NCBI GenBank assembly: GCA_033085395.1
Contig: JANQBS010000014.1
Span: 1 to 64,000, forward strand
Source of the DNA: Xanthoparmelia taractica
Lineage: Eukaryota > Ascomycota > Lecanoromycetes > Lecanorales > Parmeliaceae
Direction: 5' to 3'
Length of the DNA: 64,000 bases
A program made the position numbers and the translations under genes. Below are positions 48,439 through 60,273 of this stretch, piece after piece; within the stretch, counting starts at the first letter, position 1; the number at the start of each line of letters is the position of its first letter. The notes under the pieces are model-generated. The model worked only from the letters and a program-made list of their open reading frames with translations. It did not search any database and was not told where the DNA came from.

Positions 48439-50178
48439 TCAGGAGCCGGAAGATACGCTTTTCCCAAACACCGCCGAGCCACCGGGCCAGACACCCTGCA
48501 CCCAGCGGAAAAAGGCGAGCTTCCGTTTCCGCCTCTGCGGCTGCTGAACCATGGATGGTAATTGTTCCATGGGGCCCACGATGCCTTGCTCGCCCAATGT
48601 TGGGAACTTGCCCTCGCTCTTTGGCCCATAAAGCGAAGGTATCTTCACTTTGGTTGTGGTAAAAGATTCGGGGACAAGATCGCTTTGACTCAGCGACATC
48701 GTGGTCTCGATCGTCTCTGCAGCGTGAGACAGGCACAGATCGGCATTGCGCTTCCATGCTGCATCAATCTCGGCCCACTTGTCCTCCGTAAGACGATAAA
48801 TCTTGGACGTGGTACCGTAGTGCTCGCCAGTGCGCTCGAGGTGGTTCAAGTACTTTTGACGTGCAGTGTCCCAATCGGCACGCAACTGTTTGTGAGCTGC
48901 AAGGGTACTCTGCTCGGGCTTGTAGGGTACAGGCTCAATGGTAAAGTTGGCGTGGCCAAGCTGACCCGCCCACGGGTCATTGGGGTCTTCAATCAGCATC
49001 GGCGGTATTTCTGACGACGGCGAGACCTGTCCCAAACCGCGTTGGTGGTGGAAAGACGAGATCGAGGGTCTCGATGATAGCGGAGGCGATGGCAGGCCAG
49101 CTATTCGTGGTGTAGGTAGCGGACTGTTGAGCAGGGATGAGGCTTCCGGGTCCGCAACACCGGGCGAATGCAAGGGAGATTGAAAGGGTACGTCTTTGAT
49201 GTGCGCAGGGATTTGAGTCATGATAGGAGGGAGCAGAGGAGTCGTTGGTTTCGCTTCATGATCCACAGCCCCCTCTTCGAAAGCGTTCTCTTTTTCGACA
49301 TCGCCCATGGGAGTAAGGTGAGACTCTTCGAAGCTTTCGTCATGCGCACTCTTTGTTGGCGTAGGTGGGAGCTGGGTGCCTCTGGTATCAACGGCATCCA
49401 CTGTTGAGCCCGTACACGAAGGTGCACGACTTCGCGTCGTTCGCACGGAATTAGCGCGTGACAGACTTGGCTCTTGAGATCGATCGGGTACGGAGGCGGT
49501 GGGGGAAGCTTTCCTTGACCGCCACTTTCGGGTCAGAGATGGCATCCTTGACCCGAAGCGAGAGGTGAGACCGTCGATAGGACTTAGAGGAGCGCTGTCG
49601 GCGCGTCGTCTTTTGGCGCGAGGGTTGGGCGCGAACTCGCTTTCCGGCGTCTCCTCTTCGAATTCATAGGCAGAGGAAAAATGTGGACCTCCAGCTTGGC
49701 TGATGATCCATTCTTGCTCTGGTATGTTTCGGGAGGCCTCATCTATAACAATGTGTGGTCAGCTCACGAGAAGGATTCTATATCGATAGAGCTTGTGTGA
49801 GACATGGCGAGGATTCCAATTACCTTCGCTGATACGATTCTCTTCGATGCCGTTGACCATTTCATAGTCTTCGTCCTTGTCTAGAGGCTCTTCCTTCACG
49901 TCAGTCAAAGGTCGACTTGCAGAGCCATACGCTTCGATCGACTCGCGCATGTTGGGGGACGATGGAGCAGAAGAATTCGAGCTCGGGAGCCTGGAGTGCC
50001 CTCTGAGGGAGAAGGTTGGTGTGGTGGGAGAGGGATACTCGGACATGATGGAGGAGCGTGAGAGGTGGTTCCCCAGGGGCGTCGAATTGGGAGAATCCAT
50101 TGTCACGTCTCCTCCCTCTTTACCACGCGCCTCTACCAACTGTGGTAGCATGAGCGGCTTCAATTCGCGGCCGCGCAT
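48439..50178 (-). CDS. Conserved fungal Ser/Pro-rich protein of unknown function
   Basis: Two exons (50,178-49,824 and 49,742-48,439) joined by an 81-bp intron (gtaattgg...gttatag) encode 552 residues. The junction restores SEDEASRNIPEQEWIISQAGG in phase. The N-terminal two thirds are low-complexity Ser/Pro/Thr-rich with a basic patch (NPRAKRRRADSAPLSPIDG; MPSLTRKWRSRKAS). The ordered part at about residues 400-500 is helical and Trp-containing (QLRADWDTARQKYLNHLERT, EDKWAEIDAAWKRNADLC). The end carries a basic/aromatic stretch (RRKRKLAFFRWVQGVWPG). The pattern is known to me from uncharacterised Dothideomycete proteins. ATG 50,178 was preferred over in-frame starts further upstream because the coding character begins there. 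Confidence 0.7.
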
Positions 50179-52132
50179 TGTGTCGCCCTGCGTCCCAAGC
50201 TGGGTGGTCCCTAGTAGAAGACGGGCAAGGGAGCCATTATGCTGGGTTGTTGGGTATGCGCTGGTTCCGTGGTTCCTTGTTCTATGGTAGGCTAGTGTGT
50301 CCGAGTTTGTGTTAAAACTTGTTTCGGGAGGACGAAAAGGTTTATGACGAGTATCTATTTGGGTATCAGCGCGGTAGCAATAAGTTGTCGCGACGACAAC
50401 CAATGGTAGAGAGCAGAGGGCCAACGAGGGACGGGTAGATCCATACTTAGTACTTAGGGGAATAGTGAATGTTGTATCTCGTACCTGAGATTGGTCTGAA
50501 TTGGGGCGACAAGTTTGTTTTGTAGATAAGAAGCGAAAGGCAGCGTATTAAACGGGGGGCGTGGAGGGAGAGAGAAGGTAGTGGTAGGGTAAGGTAGGGT
50601 ACGTAAGCAAGAGGGACAAGAAGAGAATAGTAGTAGTAAAAAAGAAGTAGTAAGAGGAAAGGTGAAGGTGTCACGGCCTGAAGCAGCCTTTTTGATTCTT
50701 CTGCAGGGCCAGCATTTGGAGGGACCAGTTAGATTTGGTGCATTTCTAGCGTGAGGTCACTTTGCTGATCTCTGGGCTTTTTCCCTTTTCCTTGAGGGTT
50801 GCTTCACGCTGTATGGGTGGATGCGGGCCGGGGGTGGTTGGAGAGGTGTCATTGGTTGAGCTGCCACTTTCTGACGCAGTATTCCTTGATGGAAAACGGA
50901 AGGCTGGGAAATCCAAAGGGAACCAGGACAGAGAAAAGCAGGGGGCCTGAGTGGTCTGAGTGGTTTGAGTGGCCAGTGAGGGAAAAAAGGAACGAATAAT
51001 GTACTAGTAGTAGTAGTGGTAGTGGTAGTAGTAAGCTACCGTCTTAACTTGCCTGTTCCTGAAGTCGGCTTCAAAATAGTCAGGAGAAGTTGAGGATAGT
51101 TTGAAGAGCTAGAGGAGTAGATCAAGAGCCTAGAGGGGAGTACTTTCATACTTCTATTTAGCCAGTCCTGTTCCCGCACGAGTTACGTAGTCACGTCAAG
51201 TCGTAGTAGTCGGTGGAGAGCTCTTGTTTTTTATTCTTTATTTTTCAAACTTGTCCTCCATAATATTGTTGATCATTTATAATAATAAAATCATATGTTG
51301 CTGTTGGGTGTTCTTTTCCCCTATCAATATCATTTATCTATTTTTATTTATTGCTTTTTCGCCAGACTCACGGAAGAAAGAGCTACAGGAAGCTTTACCT
51401 TACTCCTTGGGATTTCTTCAAAAAACGGTAACCGGTATTCGCACATCACCAAACCCGAAAAATCCAGGTGGAAAAGAAAAGACGAGAAAAAAAAAAGAGG
51501 TGAAATAGACCCTGTCCCCAAAAGTCACCACCCCCAAATAAACGGACAAGAGGCGCACCACGTATTTTCTGGAAAAACCTGTCTCGCCTACTGACATTTT
51601 GACAGCACATCACTTTGTTTGTCGCGTCAAGCCCGATTTGTCATTGACCGGATTGCCCAAAAACATTCTCCCCCCACAGCATTGGGAGTCCCGTATGTTA
51701 GGTAAAGTAGTGTATGTATGTAGAAGTAGGTTAGAAGTACTTGACTTTTGACAACTCATCTCAACAGCAAGGGGAAATCACCCTTTTTTTTTTCCCCCCC
51801 ATCACAGCGTGTGCAAGGAGGATTCCAACTTGCATAAAAGTAAAGTAAAGAAGAGTAGAAGTAGAAGTAGAGGAGGAGCTCTCTGGGAAGAAAGAGAAAG
51901 CTTCTGCGAGCAAGACCGCGAGAGAGAGCCCGACAAATCGGAGACGAAGTAGAGGTGGATCTACCTAACAGTAAACAGCGCAGAAAAAGGAGAAGGCCCG
52001 GCAAAAGGGACGATCGCCGATGCCGGCGCTGTATCTCTTGGGCAAATCAGATGACAGAACGTGGGACCCCTGCAGAAATCGCGCGGAAAAAGGTCAGGGG
52101 AAGTCAAAGCGAATAGAGCCTAGACCGCTTTT

Positions 52133-52168
<36 letters not shown>

Positions 52169-53115
52169 ATTCTTTTATTTTGACTTTCAGACTTTATTTT
52201 TATTCTCTCACCCATTTTTGTTATTGTGCAGTCCTCATTATTATTATTCACTTAATTACTATGAATTATTTTTGTGCCGACTGGCCAAAATCCTTTTTTA
52301 CCAATGATGCAGCCTATGAAAAAAAAAGACTAGTCTTCGCGATCCAATTGATCACCTTCCCAATTCCATGGTACTCTACTCAAGAACGACCTCCGACACT
52401 GTCCGTAAAGTACAATTAGCGGTTACGTAGTGTTCGAAGCTACCCTCCATACCCTAAACAGTAAGCTAGTAACGCTGGAGCTCAATCCCACCATCTTCAA
52501 TAAAAAGCCTGTCCGGTCACGCCATTCTTTCACACCATAACGCCTCATGCGACCTCAACGACTCTCTGATCAAATGTCTATCCACCACCACTTCCATCAT
52601 ATTCCTCTTCTCAACTCCTTCTCTTACCCAGCAGTCCCTTCTTCCCCCAAATAGCAAAATGGGCAGACCGCTTTGAAACCATCCACCTTGATTGCACAAT
52701 CTCCTTATCACTCCAGCACCCTAGGCCACTTTACCCCAAACCATGACTGAAATCCGTCGCTCTTTAGAGGAGGAGACCGCGTGCTTCTTTTGCTTGCTGT
52801 GCGTCTCAAGTCTATATTTACGGTCAAAGTCTGATGCTGCGTGGCTATCATTCGTGCTGTACAAGTAGGGTAGAAAGCTTATCCTTTACTCTTTGCACCC
52901 CTCCCAAAGCAATTCCTCCCCGCGGTCGCCCGCAATCGCATGCACCTGGAGGATCATCCCCACACTCTGCTGCTCTCCGTGGGGGTATCTCAACCCTGCG
53001 CCGGTCCCACTCCACGTGAAATGCGAGCACGTCCACTCCTGCCACCATTCCTCCCCACAGGCAAGTACCTTTTCCATCGAAAACCTAAGCCCGAGGCACT
53101 ATTTCTGTGAGGACG
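50179..53115. other. Intergenic region with microsatellites
   Basis: This stretch is upstream of the 50,178 gene and downstream of the polynucleotide kinase gene. It contains a tagtag/gtagtag run (about 51,004-51,035), a (CT)n run (52,138-52,163) and several poly-A/T tracts. No CDS, tRNA or other RNA gene was recognised. Confidence 0.55.
52138..52163. repeat. (CT)n dinucleotide microsatellite
   Basis: About 12 uninterrupted CT units flanked by poly-T. A simple repeat without coding context. Confidence 0.9.
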
Positions 53116-54984
53116 TCAAATCCAGTACTGGCTCCATATTCGGCGTTGCTCCTCGTTCCCGTGAAACTATGTGTCCGTAGAACAAACGTTAGCCCGTCCC
53201 CTTCTTACCAAGACGACGTTACCCAAGCAGTCACGTACCTGGAACTCAACCTTGACAACGTCTTGGAAGCCTTCGGTGACCTTGGGCTCCTTGAATCGAG
53301 AAGCGAAGCCCACAAAGGCCGAATGCGGAAGGATACTCCTATTCTCGGGATTAAATTCCCTGACAGATAGTGCTCTGATCGTGTCGTTGTGCTGGCATAA
53401 TTTTGCAGCAGCTGAAAAGTAAACACATCGAATAGGCACAGCAAATCTATGAGCGAGCTGTACCCAGACTGCACGAGTCTCGTGGTCCGCGTTGGTATTG
53501 TCTAGATGCTCCAAAATTAGTTACTCCAGATTCTGAGGGCTTGAGGCACGATGGAAGCGTACCAATGGCTACTGACTTGCGTTTGGCGAGCATCTCCGAT
53601 GCTACTTTTAAACATTTTTCCCGCTGTCGGTCATGCATTAGTACTGGATCGAAGATTGCGCAATCAACAAAATATACCGTTTTTAAGGTATCCTGATTAA
53701 TGCGTTCGTAGCCAAGCGGTTTCAGTTTTGTCCAGTAAAACGTTGACTTGCCACACCCTGGACTGCCGCACAATAGGACTATGTCCAATAGGTTCTTCCT
53801 GTCCACGAGGATTGGAGCTTACGCAGGTCAGTGAGCGCCGGATGCATCTGTAGCAGGGTAGAGAAGGACCGACGTACTTGCATGCGTTGAGTTGCTAGAG
53901 CTGCCGTTGAGAAATGCACTTGGCTCAAAGAACCTTATGAAGGGAACAGGTTGTTCATGCAGAAAGTACTCTTCAGGCGTGTGAAAAGCGATCCCGACAT
54001 TGGAAGCAAAGTCCCTATAGGTTCTCAGCACACAGAAAGATAGCCTCAAGGTTCATGTTACCGATGTGGAGACTTACCTGTCAGAGCATGCATGATCTGC
54101 TTTCCCGTTGGTCCTTGCTGCGCGGCCGCCGGCATCACCAACGAAAAAGGAGGACTGCAAATTTGGACCATCACCCTCATCGAGATCCAACTCGTCCAGG
54201 AGCTGCTTCCACGACCCGATCCGGGGCTTCCGGTAACAGTCACGAGCAGTAGCGGCCAGGAGAAGGATTGGGAAGTCAAAGTTGCTGAGGACGGAGGCGA
54301 CCTTTGCTTTGAAGTTTGCAAGGCTTCTCTGCTCGCTCTTGATCGTCTTCGGGTCATTTTTCAAGCTGAGACTCCCTTGATTGGTTATGATTACTATGAT
54401 GTATCTGGACAGCAGAGGCTGATCAGCGGACTTTGACATATGTGATGGAGATTACGATGCTGAATCCCTTTGCAATATCACGTACCCATCCGCATAAAGG
54501 TCCCTGAGGACGCTGGGAACACTGGAATGCCACCACCGCCAGTCTGTGGCATCTTTGGCGAAGACATTGCCAGAAGCCGTTCTGATCAGCGTAGAATCCT
54601 AGAAGAGATGTGTCGTGTATCAGCCTAATGTTGCCGAGAAGGGACTCGGAGTATTACATGCTTACAAGGTCAAATGCTGCAATTTTGCGTTTCTTCAAAG
54701 GCGGACCGTTCGTCGTATCAGCGATATCGGGATGATGATTAGCACAGAGAAGGCTTTCGTTGATAATTCGCCAGGTGATTCTCTCCGGCTCTTTCTTTGA
54801 TGTAGGAGTGAAGAAGTTAGATACGGCCTTCTCTAGAGATTGCAACTCAATCAGTCGGTTCACTAGGAAATGAATGAACCCACCTACTTGTGGTAGACGC
54901 GACTTTGCGTTTCTTCAACGGAGGCGGTGATAAAGACGCCTCTCTGGCATTTGTACCTGTTTTGGCACCATGCTTTGGTGTCAT
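53116..54984 (-). CDS. pnk1: Bifunctional polynucleotide phosphatase/kinase
   Basis: Predicted to process DNA-break ends by removing 3' phosphate and phosphorylating 5' OH in single-strand-break repair. Nine exons, all in phase, give 451 residues: 54,984-54,888; 54,832-54,666; 54,598-54,486; 54,404-54,078; 54,014-53,878; 53,817-53,678; 53,623-53,563; 53,501-53,239; 53,166-53,116. Like yeast-type enzymes it lacks a visible FHA domain; a basic N-terminus and SNFFTPTSKKEPERITW precede the catalytic part. The phosphatase DxDxT motif is FDLDSTLIRT (Asp87/Asp89), followed by ITNQGS and VGDAGGR. The kinase P-loop is GSPGCGKST (about 298-306). The conserved DNTNAD, IRCVYFSA, FVGFASRFKEP and end RRIWSQYW support the model. 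Intron 5 ends in gcgtaag, the only acceptor restoring phase. Confidence 0.9.
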
Positions 54985-55590
54985 AATCTTGAGGACATGT
55001 GCAGAACAAGAGTAACTCAAGTCTTGCCAGTAGAGCTCAAGACTTCTCGAGATTTTCCATCCTTCTTTTCGATCAACGGTTGCAACTTGAAAGTAGTGTC
55101 CCGCCGGCTATCGCGCTTGCCCCACAAGCTTGCACCCTTCGCCCATTAAGTAGCTTAGTTATCAAGAGTATCTCACGAGAGTGTACAAAGTAAGAAAGAC
55201 TTCAACGATGATGTGCCATGAAGTTTTCATGCATGTGTTCTCATAATCACGCAGATTCTAAGAGGTATGGAAGATTCGACCTGAGTTTCGGGCATATCTA
55301 AGACTGTATATAATCATTGCCAACGCTGGCAGGAAGCTGGACGGATCCAACTACCAATGCTGTATTTGGCCCTAGAAAGGAACAACGAGCAACACCGACG
55401 AAACATGCATGCGCCTTACAAGCGCTGGGTATAGTAGGGTGGAGAAAGCGCCTTCGACCTAGCCACAATCCAACACCAGTGAGTGCCATTACAGCCTCTC
55501 AAGCCCAAGACCTCCTTCTTTCCGTGCTCATTATAAGACCACTCCTCGTCCCATGCTTCCTCTACTCTGCTCTGTCGTATGCCCACGGGG
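54985..55590. other. Intergenic region upstream of pnk1
   Basis: About 600 bp separates pnk1 from the next minus-strand gene. It must hold the promoter of pnk1 and the 3' end of its neighbour. I see no gene or distinctive site in it. Confidence 0.55.
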
Positions 55591-57016
55591 CTAATCGTAA
55601 CGCTTTTTTCCAGTCGAGCTTTGCTCATGATCATCCGCATCTATATCTTCTTCATTGACCTCCCCCCACCCTGAGTTCCTCCTACTAATCCTGCCCTGCG
55701 ATGGTAACTCTCTTGGACTTGCAAGTGGGCTATCGACACTCGCAAGTCCGCCAATGCTCCTGGTAATGCTGTCATTCCTCCCGTGGCTAACAAGTCCGCT
55801 CCTAACACTACCTCCATCTCCAGGATTGCTCTGCTTTCCGGCGTAGTAACTGTTTCGCTCGCTGGGCAACGCCGGTGCAATGCCAGAAGAAGAATATACG
55901 CTTGCCCTCTCAGTGTTTGCAAGTCCGACACTAACTTGGCGACTTTGATGATGACCTGAGATACTTGATTGATCATTGACATTGGAACTCAGAACGCTGA
56001 GTGGTAAAGATTCTCTGCTGCCGCCGAACAATGATGATGGGGCAAGTGCGCGCACAGAAGCATTGGTATCGACTGAATTGCGACGTCGACGCTTCGATGA
56101 CGAAGCAAGGGTCATGATTGAAGCATTGTCGGTTAAGACATTGTTTGCCGTGGCGGTGTTGTACGTGGCTGGGTGGCCGCCAGCGCTAAGATTCACAAGA
56201 TGGGGTGGAATGGCAGAGGCCGGTTGCGGAGATGAGGGGAACTGATGAGAGAAATGAGTGTTGGAGTTGTGATGACCTTGAGATGATGGGGGAACGGCCA
56301 GGGCATTTTGACCGGCTTGATTGTTTTGACCCGCTAGGAGGTTAGAGGGTGCAGTTGATTGCATTGTAGTCAACGTTGTAGTCATTGATCTGACCGATGG
56401 CGCGGGCGAGGAGAATGTACTGCCCTCGCCTCCACCAACGCCGTTAGAGCTCACTGCTCCACCTACAGTGGCCGTAGTTCCAGCTTTTGAGTGTGCCGCA
56501 TCGGAAACCGTGTCGGGGGACGTAGACAACGTTGGTGCAGCGGACCGATTGCTGATTGTTGGAGGTTGTTGCCCGTCATGTGACACTGGGAGAGAGGTTT
56601 TGCTGTGCGCGGGAGAAACATAGCTAATGCTTCTTCCTGATGGCGGAGTGTAGAAGGAAAGGTGGCCATTGCCGCTGTTGGGCACCGAGTTACCAAGGTT
56701 TGGCTTGTCAGAGACGCAGTAGGGATGGTTCTTGACCGTATTAGTCTTTTTGTTCTTCAAATCGGACTGTGGTTGGTTTCGTTTGCTTGTTCGGCCTGGA
56801 GCTGAATCGGAAGATGGGTGCTTGAGGCTTGCGAGGCGTTTCATCCAATTCGAGAAGGGGCGCCGACGAGAATGCCTGTCTGAGGACAGCGTTAGCAACA
56901 AGGAGCTTTAAAATACAGAGCATGCCCATAATAGCATTATCCTTATCAGCTTTGCAAAGCTGAGAAGATGTTGCAGACTTACCTTGTGGTCTTGGGGCTG
57001 GTTCTGCTGTCGCCAT
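55591..57016 (-). CDS. Serine/Asn-rich low-complexity protein of unknown function
   Basis: A short first exon (57,016-56,983, MATAEPAPRPQ) is joined by a 103-bp intron (gtaagt...ctcag) to 56,879-55,591, giving 440 residues. The junction reads RPQDRHSRRRPFSNWMKRLA. The N-terminal basic aromatic patch RRRPFSNWMKRLASLKH is the most ordered part. The rest is Ser/Asn/Gly/Ala-rich, with KRRRRNSVDTNASVRALAP and repeated short Ser-Val/Arg elements that look like phosphorylation targets. The C-terminus is acidic (EEDIDADDHEQ). This resembles uncharacterised proteins conserved in filamentous ascomycetes; no enzymatic domain is seen. It is divergently oriented to MLH3. Confidence 0.7.
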
Positions 57017-57496
57017 TGTGGCTATAATAGGTAGAGACCGTGATTGCTGAAGAGCGAGGTACAACTAAAGGTATGACCGGGAAGGACCTGGCAGACAGGA
57101 AGAAAGGCACGAGGTAAACGATAGACGCCCAAGATATGAACGAAGAAGGTTCGAAGATACGGCCTAATGCCAAGCCTTCCCTTCTAGCGCTACTGTACTG
57201 CTAAACTTTGGGTACAATACCTACTCGAACAGTGGGCTGCGACAGGCTATACGTCGCTTTTCAGATTTGTCACATTAGGGAGCTCGACCGCCATCTCAAG
57301 TGGAGGTATTGCACAGATCTTAGGCCTAGTTGCCCAAGACACCACTGCAGATGCACCTACTGATCTCAAAGAACTGCATGATGAGGAAGTGGCACCCACC
57401 ATGAGCTGAATCGCGGAAGGCTCTCTATCGTTTTGAACACACGGGTGCTCGGCCAAACCCGATTCCAAGTTGTCGAAATCGAGTACACTAGCATCA
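57017..57496. promoter_or_regulatory. Divergent promoter region between the Ser-rich gene and MLH3
   Basis: The 480 bp between the two start codons must contain both promoters and 5' UTRs, because the genes are transcribed away from each other. No canonical TATA element or binding site was identified with confidence. Confidence 0.5.
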
Positions 57497-60273
57497 ATGC
57501 CAAATACAACACCTTCAATTCTGCCTTTGCCTCCAGAGGTCGCCGCTCAGATCAAGTCCTCCACTACCATAACCTCTCTTTCGACTGTTGTCCTTGGACT
57601 GTTAGCCAATTCTCTAGATGCAGGTGCTCGGCGAGTTGACATCAATGTCGACTCACGCCGGGGTGCCGCTTCGGTTGAAGATGATGGGAACGGGATACCT
57701 CCCAAGGAGTTTGGCGAATGTGGTGGCCTGGGGAAACCGTTTCGTAAGATGGACAATTGATCCTCCATTAGAGGCATTGCTAATGCGGTGCAGATACATC
57801 AAAGTACAATGAAATGGGTGTTACCCTTGGAAGGAATGGAAACTTCCTGACGTCTGTAGCCGCTTTGTCAATTCTAAGCATCACATCCCACCACAAGACC
57901 CACCTGCCACATGCGACACTCATTCTGCATCACTCAAGACCAGCTGCAAGACTGCTACCTGCGCCTTCACATCTGCATCTATCCAACCGTGAACACGGGA
58001 CCAAGGTCAGCGTCCAGGATCTTTTTGGGAACATGCCTGTTAGAGTCAAGCAGCGCAGTATGGGTGCTGAGCTTGTAAGAGAGGACGAGAGACAGCTCGA
58101 GATGCTGAGAAAACAAATCGTTGGAATGCTTTTGGCCTGGCATATCCCGGTTTCGTTGACGTTGAAGAGCGCTGAGGGCAGCAAAAAACTGAATATACGC
58201 GGTAAAGAGATGTCCACGAATACTGCAAAAACTGGAAATACCCTATTTGGGATGCTTGATGTTACGTTGATTTGCAGTATTTTATCTCAAGCTGGCCTTA
58301 TTGAACCTTCGGACTGGGATACGTGGGTCAAGACCTCTGCAAGGACACCTTGGGTCACCATCAAGGGTGCCATCTCCCTTCAGCCAGCACCGTCGAAGCA
58401 AGTACAATTTATGTCGATTGGGGTTTGTCCGATCACTTCGGAAAAGGGTAACAATATCCTCTATGACGAGGTCAACAGGCTTTTCGCGTTATCAAGTTTC
58501 GGCAACCAAGAGGAGATCTCCGATGCCGAAGACGATAATAAAGCGAAAAGATCCAAAGATGGCCGGTTCAAAAAAGATGGCTTTACCAACAAGCAATTGA
58601 AAGGTGGTGGCAAAGGGGTCGATAGGTGGCCAATGTTCTACATTCGCATCGATATACAGAATACAAGAGTGTGTTTCAAAGACGATATCGATAGGCTTGG
58701 GGAAGGGACTTTGTCAAGCTTGATCAAGGTCCTTGGAGCAATGATTACAAGTTTCCTTGAAGAGAACCACTTCAGGCCACGTGCGAGATTAGGCCGTCGC
58801 AAGCAAGAAAGGTCCACCAAGTCGGTAGCGATGGGAAGAAGCCCAATCAGTCGACTCTCAGGCACAACTCTCCAAGGATCAGAAGCAGGACATGATGTGT
58901 ATGCAGACCATAACTTCAGTACATGGAGTCGAATCAAAGTCGGAAAAGCGTCGAAATCTTCGGGTACATTCCCATCGTTGAACTCCCCTTGCTGTCGGGC
59001 AAAGGAAACCTTATCAACACCATCGATGCGCCTTTCTCAGAATTTGGACACTTCAAATACAGCGGTGGATGACCCAGTTGTAGACCACCTTGATGATCAG
59101 ATGCTTGAGTGGAGAAATCCAATCTCTGGTGCTACGATCCGCGTCAATGCCCGGACAGGTCTAGTGATCCCTTCTCGACTTCTTCAACGACCGGCCTCAA
59201 CCCCTACTGAGCACAGGCCTTCAGCTTTACCTTCTTTCGGCCCAAATGCAGTCCATACTTCTTACCACAACGGAAAAATCACTCGCAGTCTCTCCAACCC
59301 TTCCGTCACGCCTAAAGAAGAGTCATGGTCCAGTGAGTTGCTCAAGAAATGGAAGAACCCCATATTCGGCACTACAGAAGAGGGCATACCGCAGGTCTCT
59401 TTCAACGGCCCCACCATTGAGACGTCTGACGTTCTCCATGGCCGGCGTCATTGCTGTTCTGATTCGGATATCCAGAAAGCATTTACGCAGGCATCTACAA
59501 CATTCTCGGCAAAGGTATCCAAAGGAAGCTTGAACACCGCAAGGGTTATTTCTCAAGTCGATAAGAAGTTCATCCTCATCTGCGTAAACGGTTCGTCAAA
59601 TACTGATGACGGAGACGCAGAGCTTCTGGTCCTCGTCGACCAGCACGCGGCAGACGAGCGATTACGAGTTGAAAGCTTGCTGGCAGATCTCAAAGCAAGT
59701 CCGACGTTACTCCCCAAACCCTTGATCTTCGAGGTCCAAACTCGTGAGCAGTCCGTCTTATCCCGTCTTGCGCCTTCCTTCGCAGCCCTAGGCGTCCTCT
59801 ATGACCTGAGCACTCCAATTGGAGAACCGAAATGCAAAATGATCGTGAAAGCTCTACCAGCAGCAATCGCAGAGCGATGCAGACTCGAGCCCAAGGTCTT
59901 GATTGAGATGATCAGGCGCGAATCTTGGAAGTGCGAAGAAGAAAGAAGCTCGTTAGCTACACATACCTGTCCCCAGGGACTGCTCGACATGCTCAACTCA
60001 CGGGCCTGCAGGAGTGCCATCATGTTCAACGACGAATTGACAACGGAAGAATGCCAAACACTTGTTCAACGGCTTGGGAACTGTGCTTTCCCGTTCCAGT
60101 GCGCACATGGGAGACCAAGTATGATTCCACTGGTGGATCTGGGTGTTGGCGCTTCGTTTGATAGTGGAAAGCAGGCCATGATGTCGCAGCGGATCGGACT
60201 AGAAACGAACAATAAAGAGAAGGGCTTTGGGGCTGCTTGGAGGGCTTGGAAACCTGACGGACGGATAGAGTAG
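57497..60273 (+). CDS. MLH3: DNA mismatch repair protein MLH3 (MutL homologue)
   Basis: Predicted partner of MLH1 in the MutL-gamma endonuclease, acting in meiotic crossover resolution and mismatch repair. Exons 57,497-57,743 and 57,794-60,273 (50-bp intron gtaaga...gtgcag) give 908 residues. The splice restores GGLGKPFHTSKYNEMGV. GHKL ATPase motifs are LLANSLDAGA (about 37-46) and VEDDGNGIPP (about 57-66). The nuclease metal-binding motif DQHAADERLRVE (about 699) fits DQHA(x)2E(x)4E exactly. The C-terminal zinc-site segments are ACRSAIMFND and CAFPFQCAHGRPSM. The start is the first ATG, followed by ILPLPPEVAAQI as in fungal orthologues. The catalytic-Glu position of bacterial MutL (KELVEN) reads LGLLAN here. 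Confidence 0.92.
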
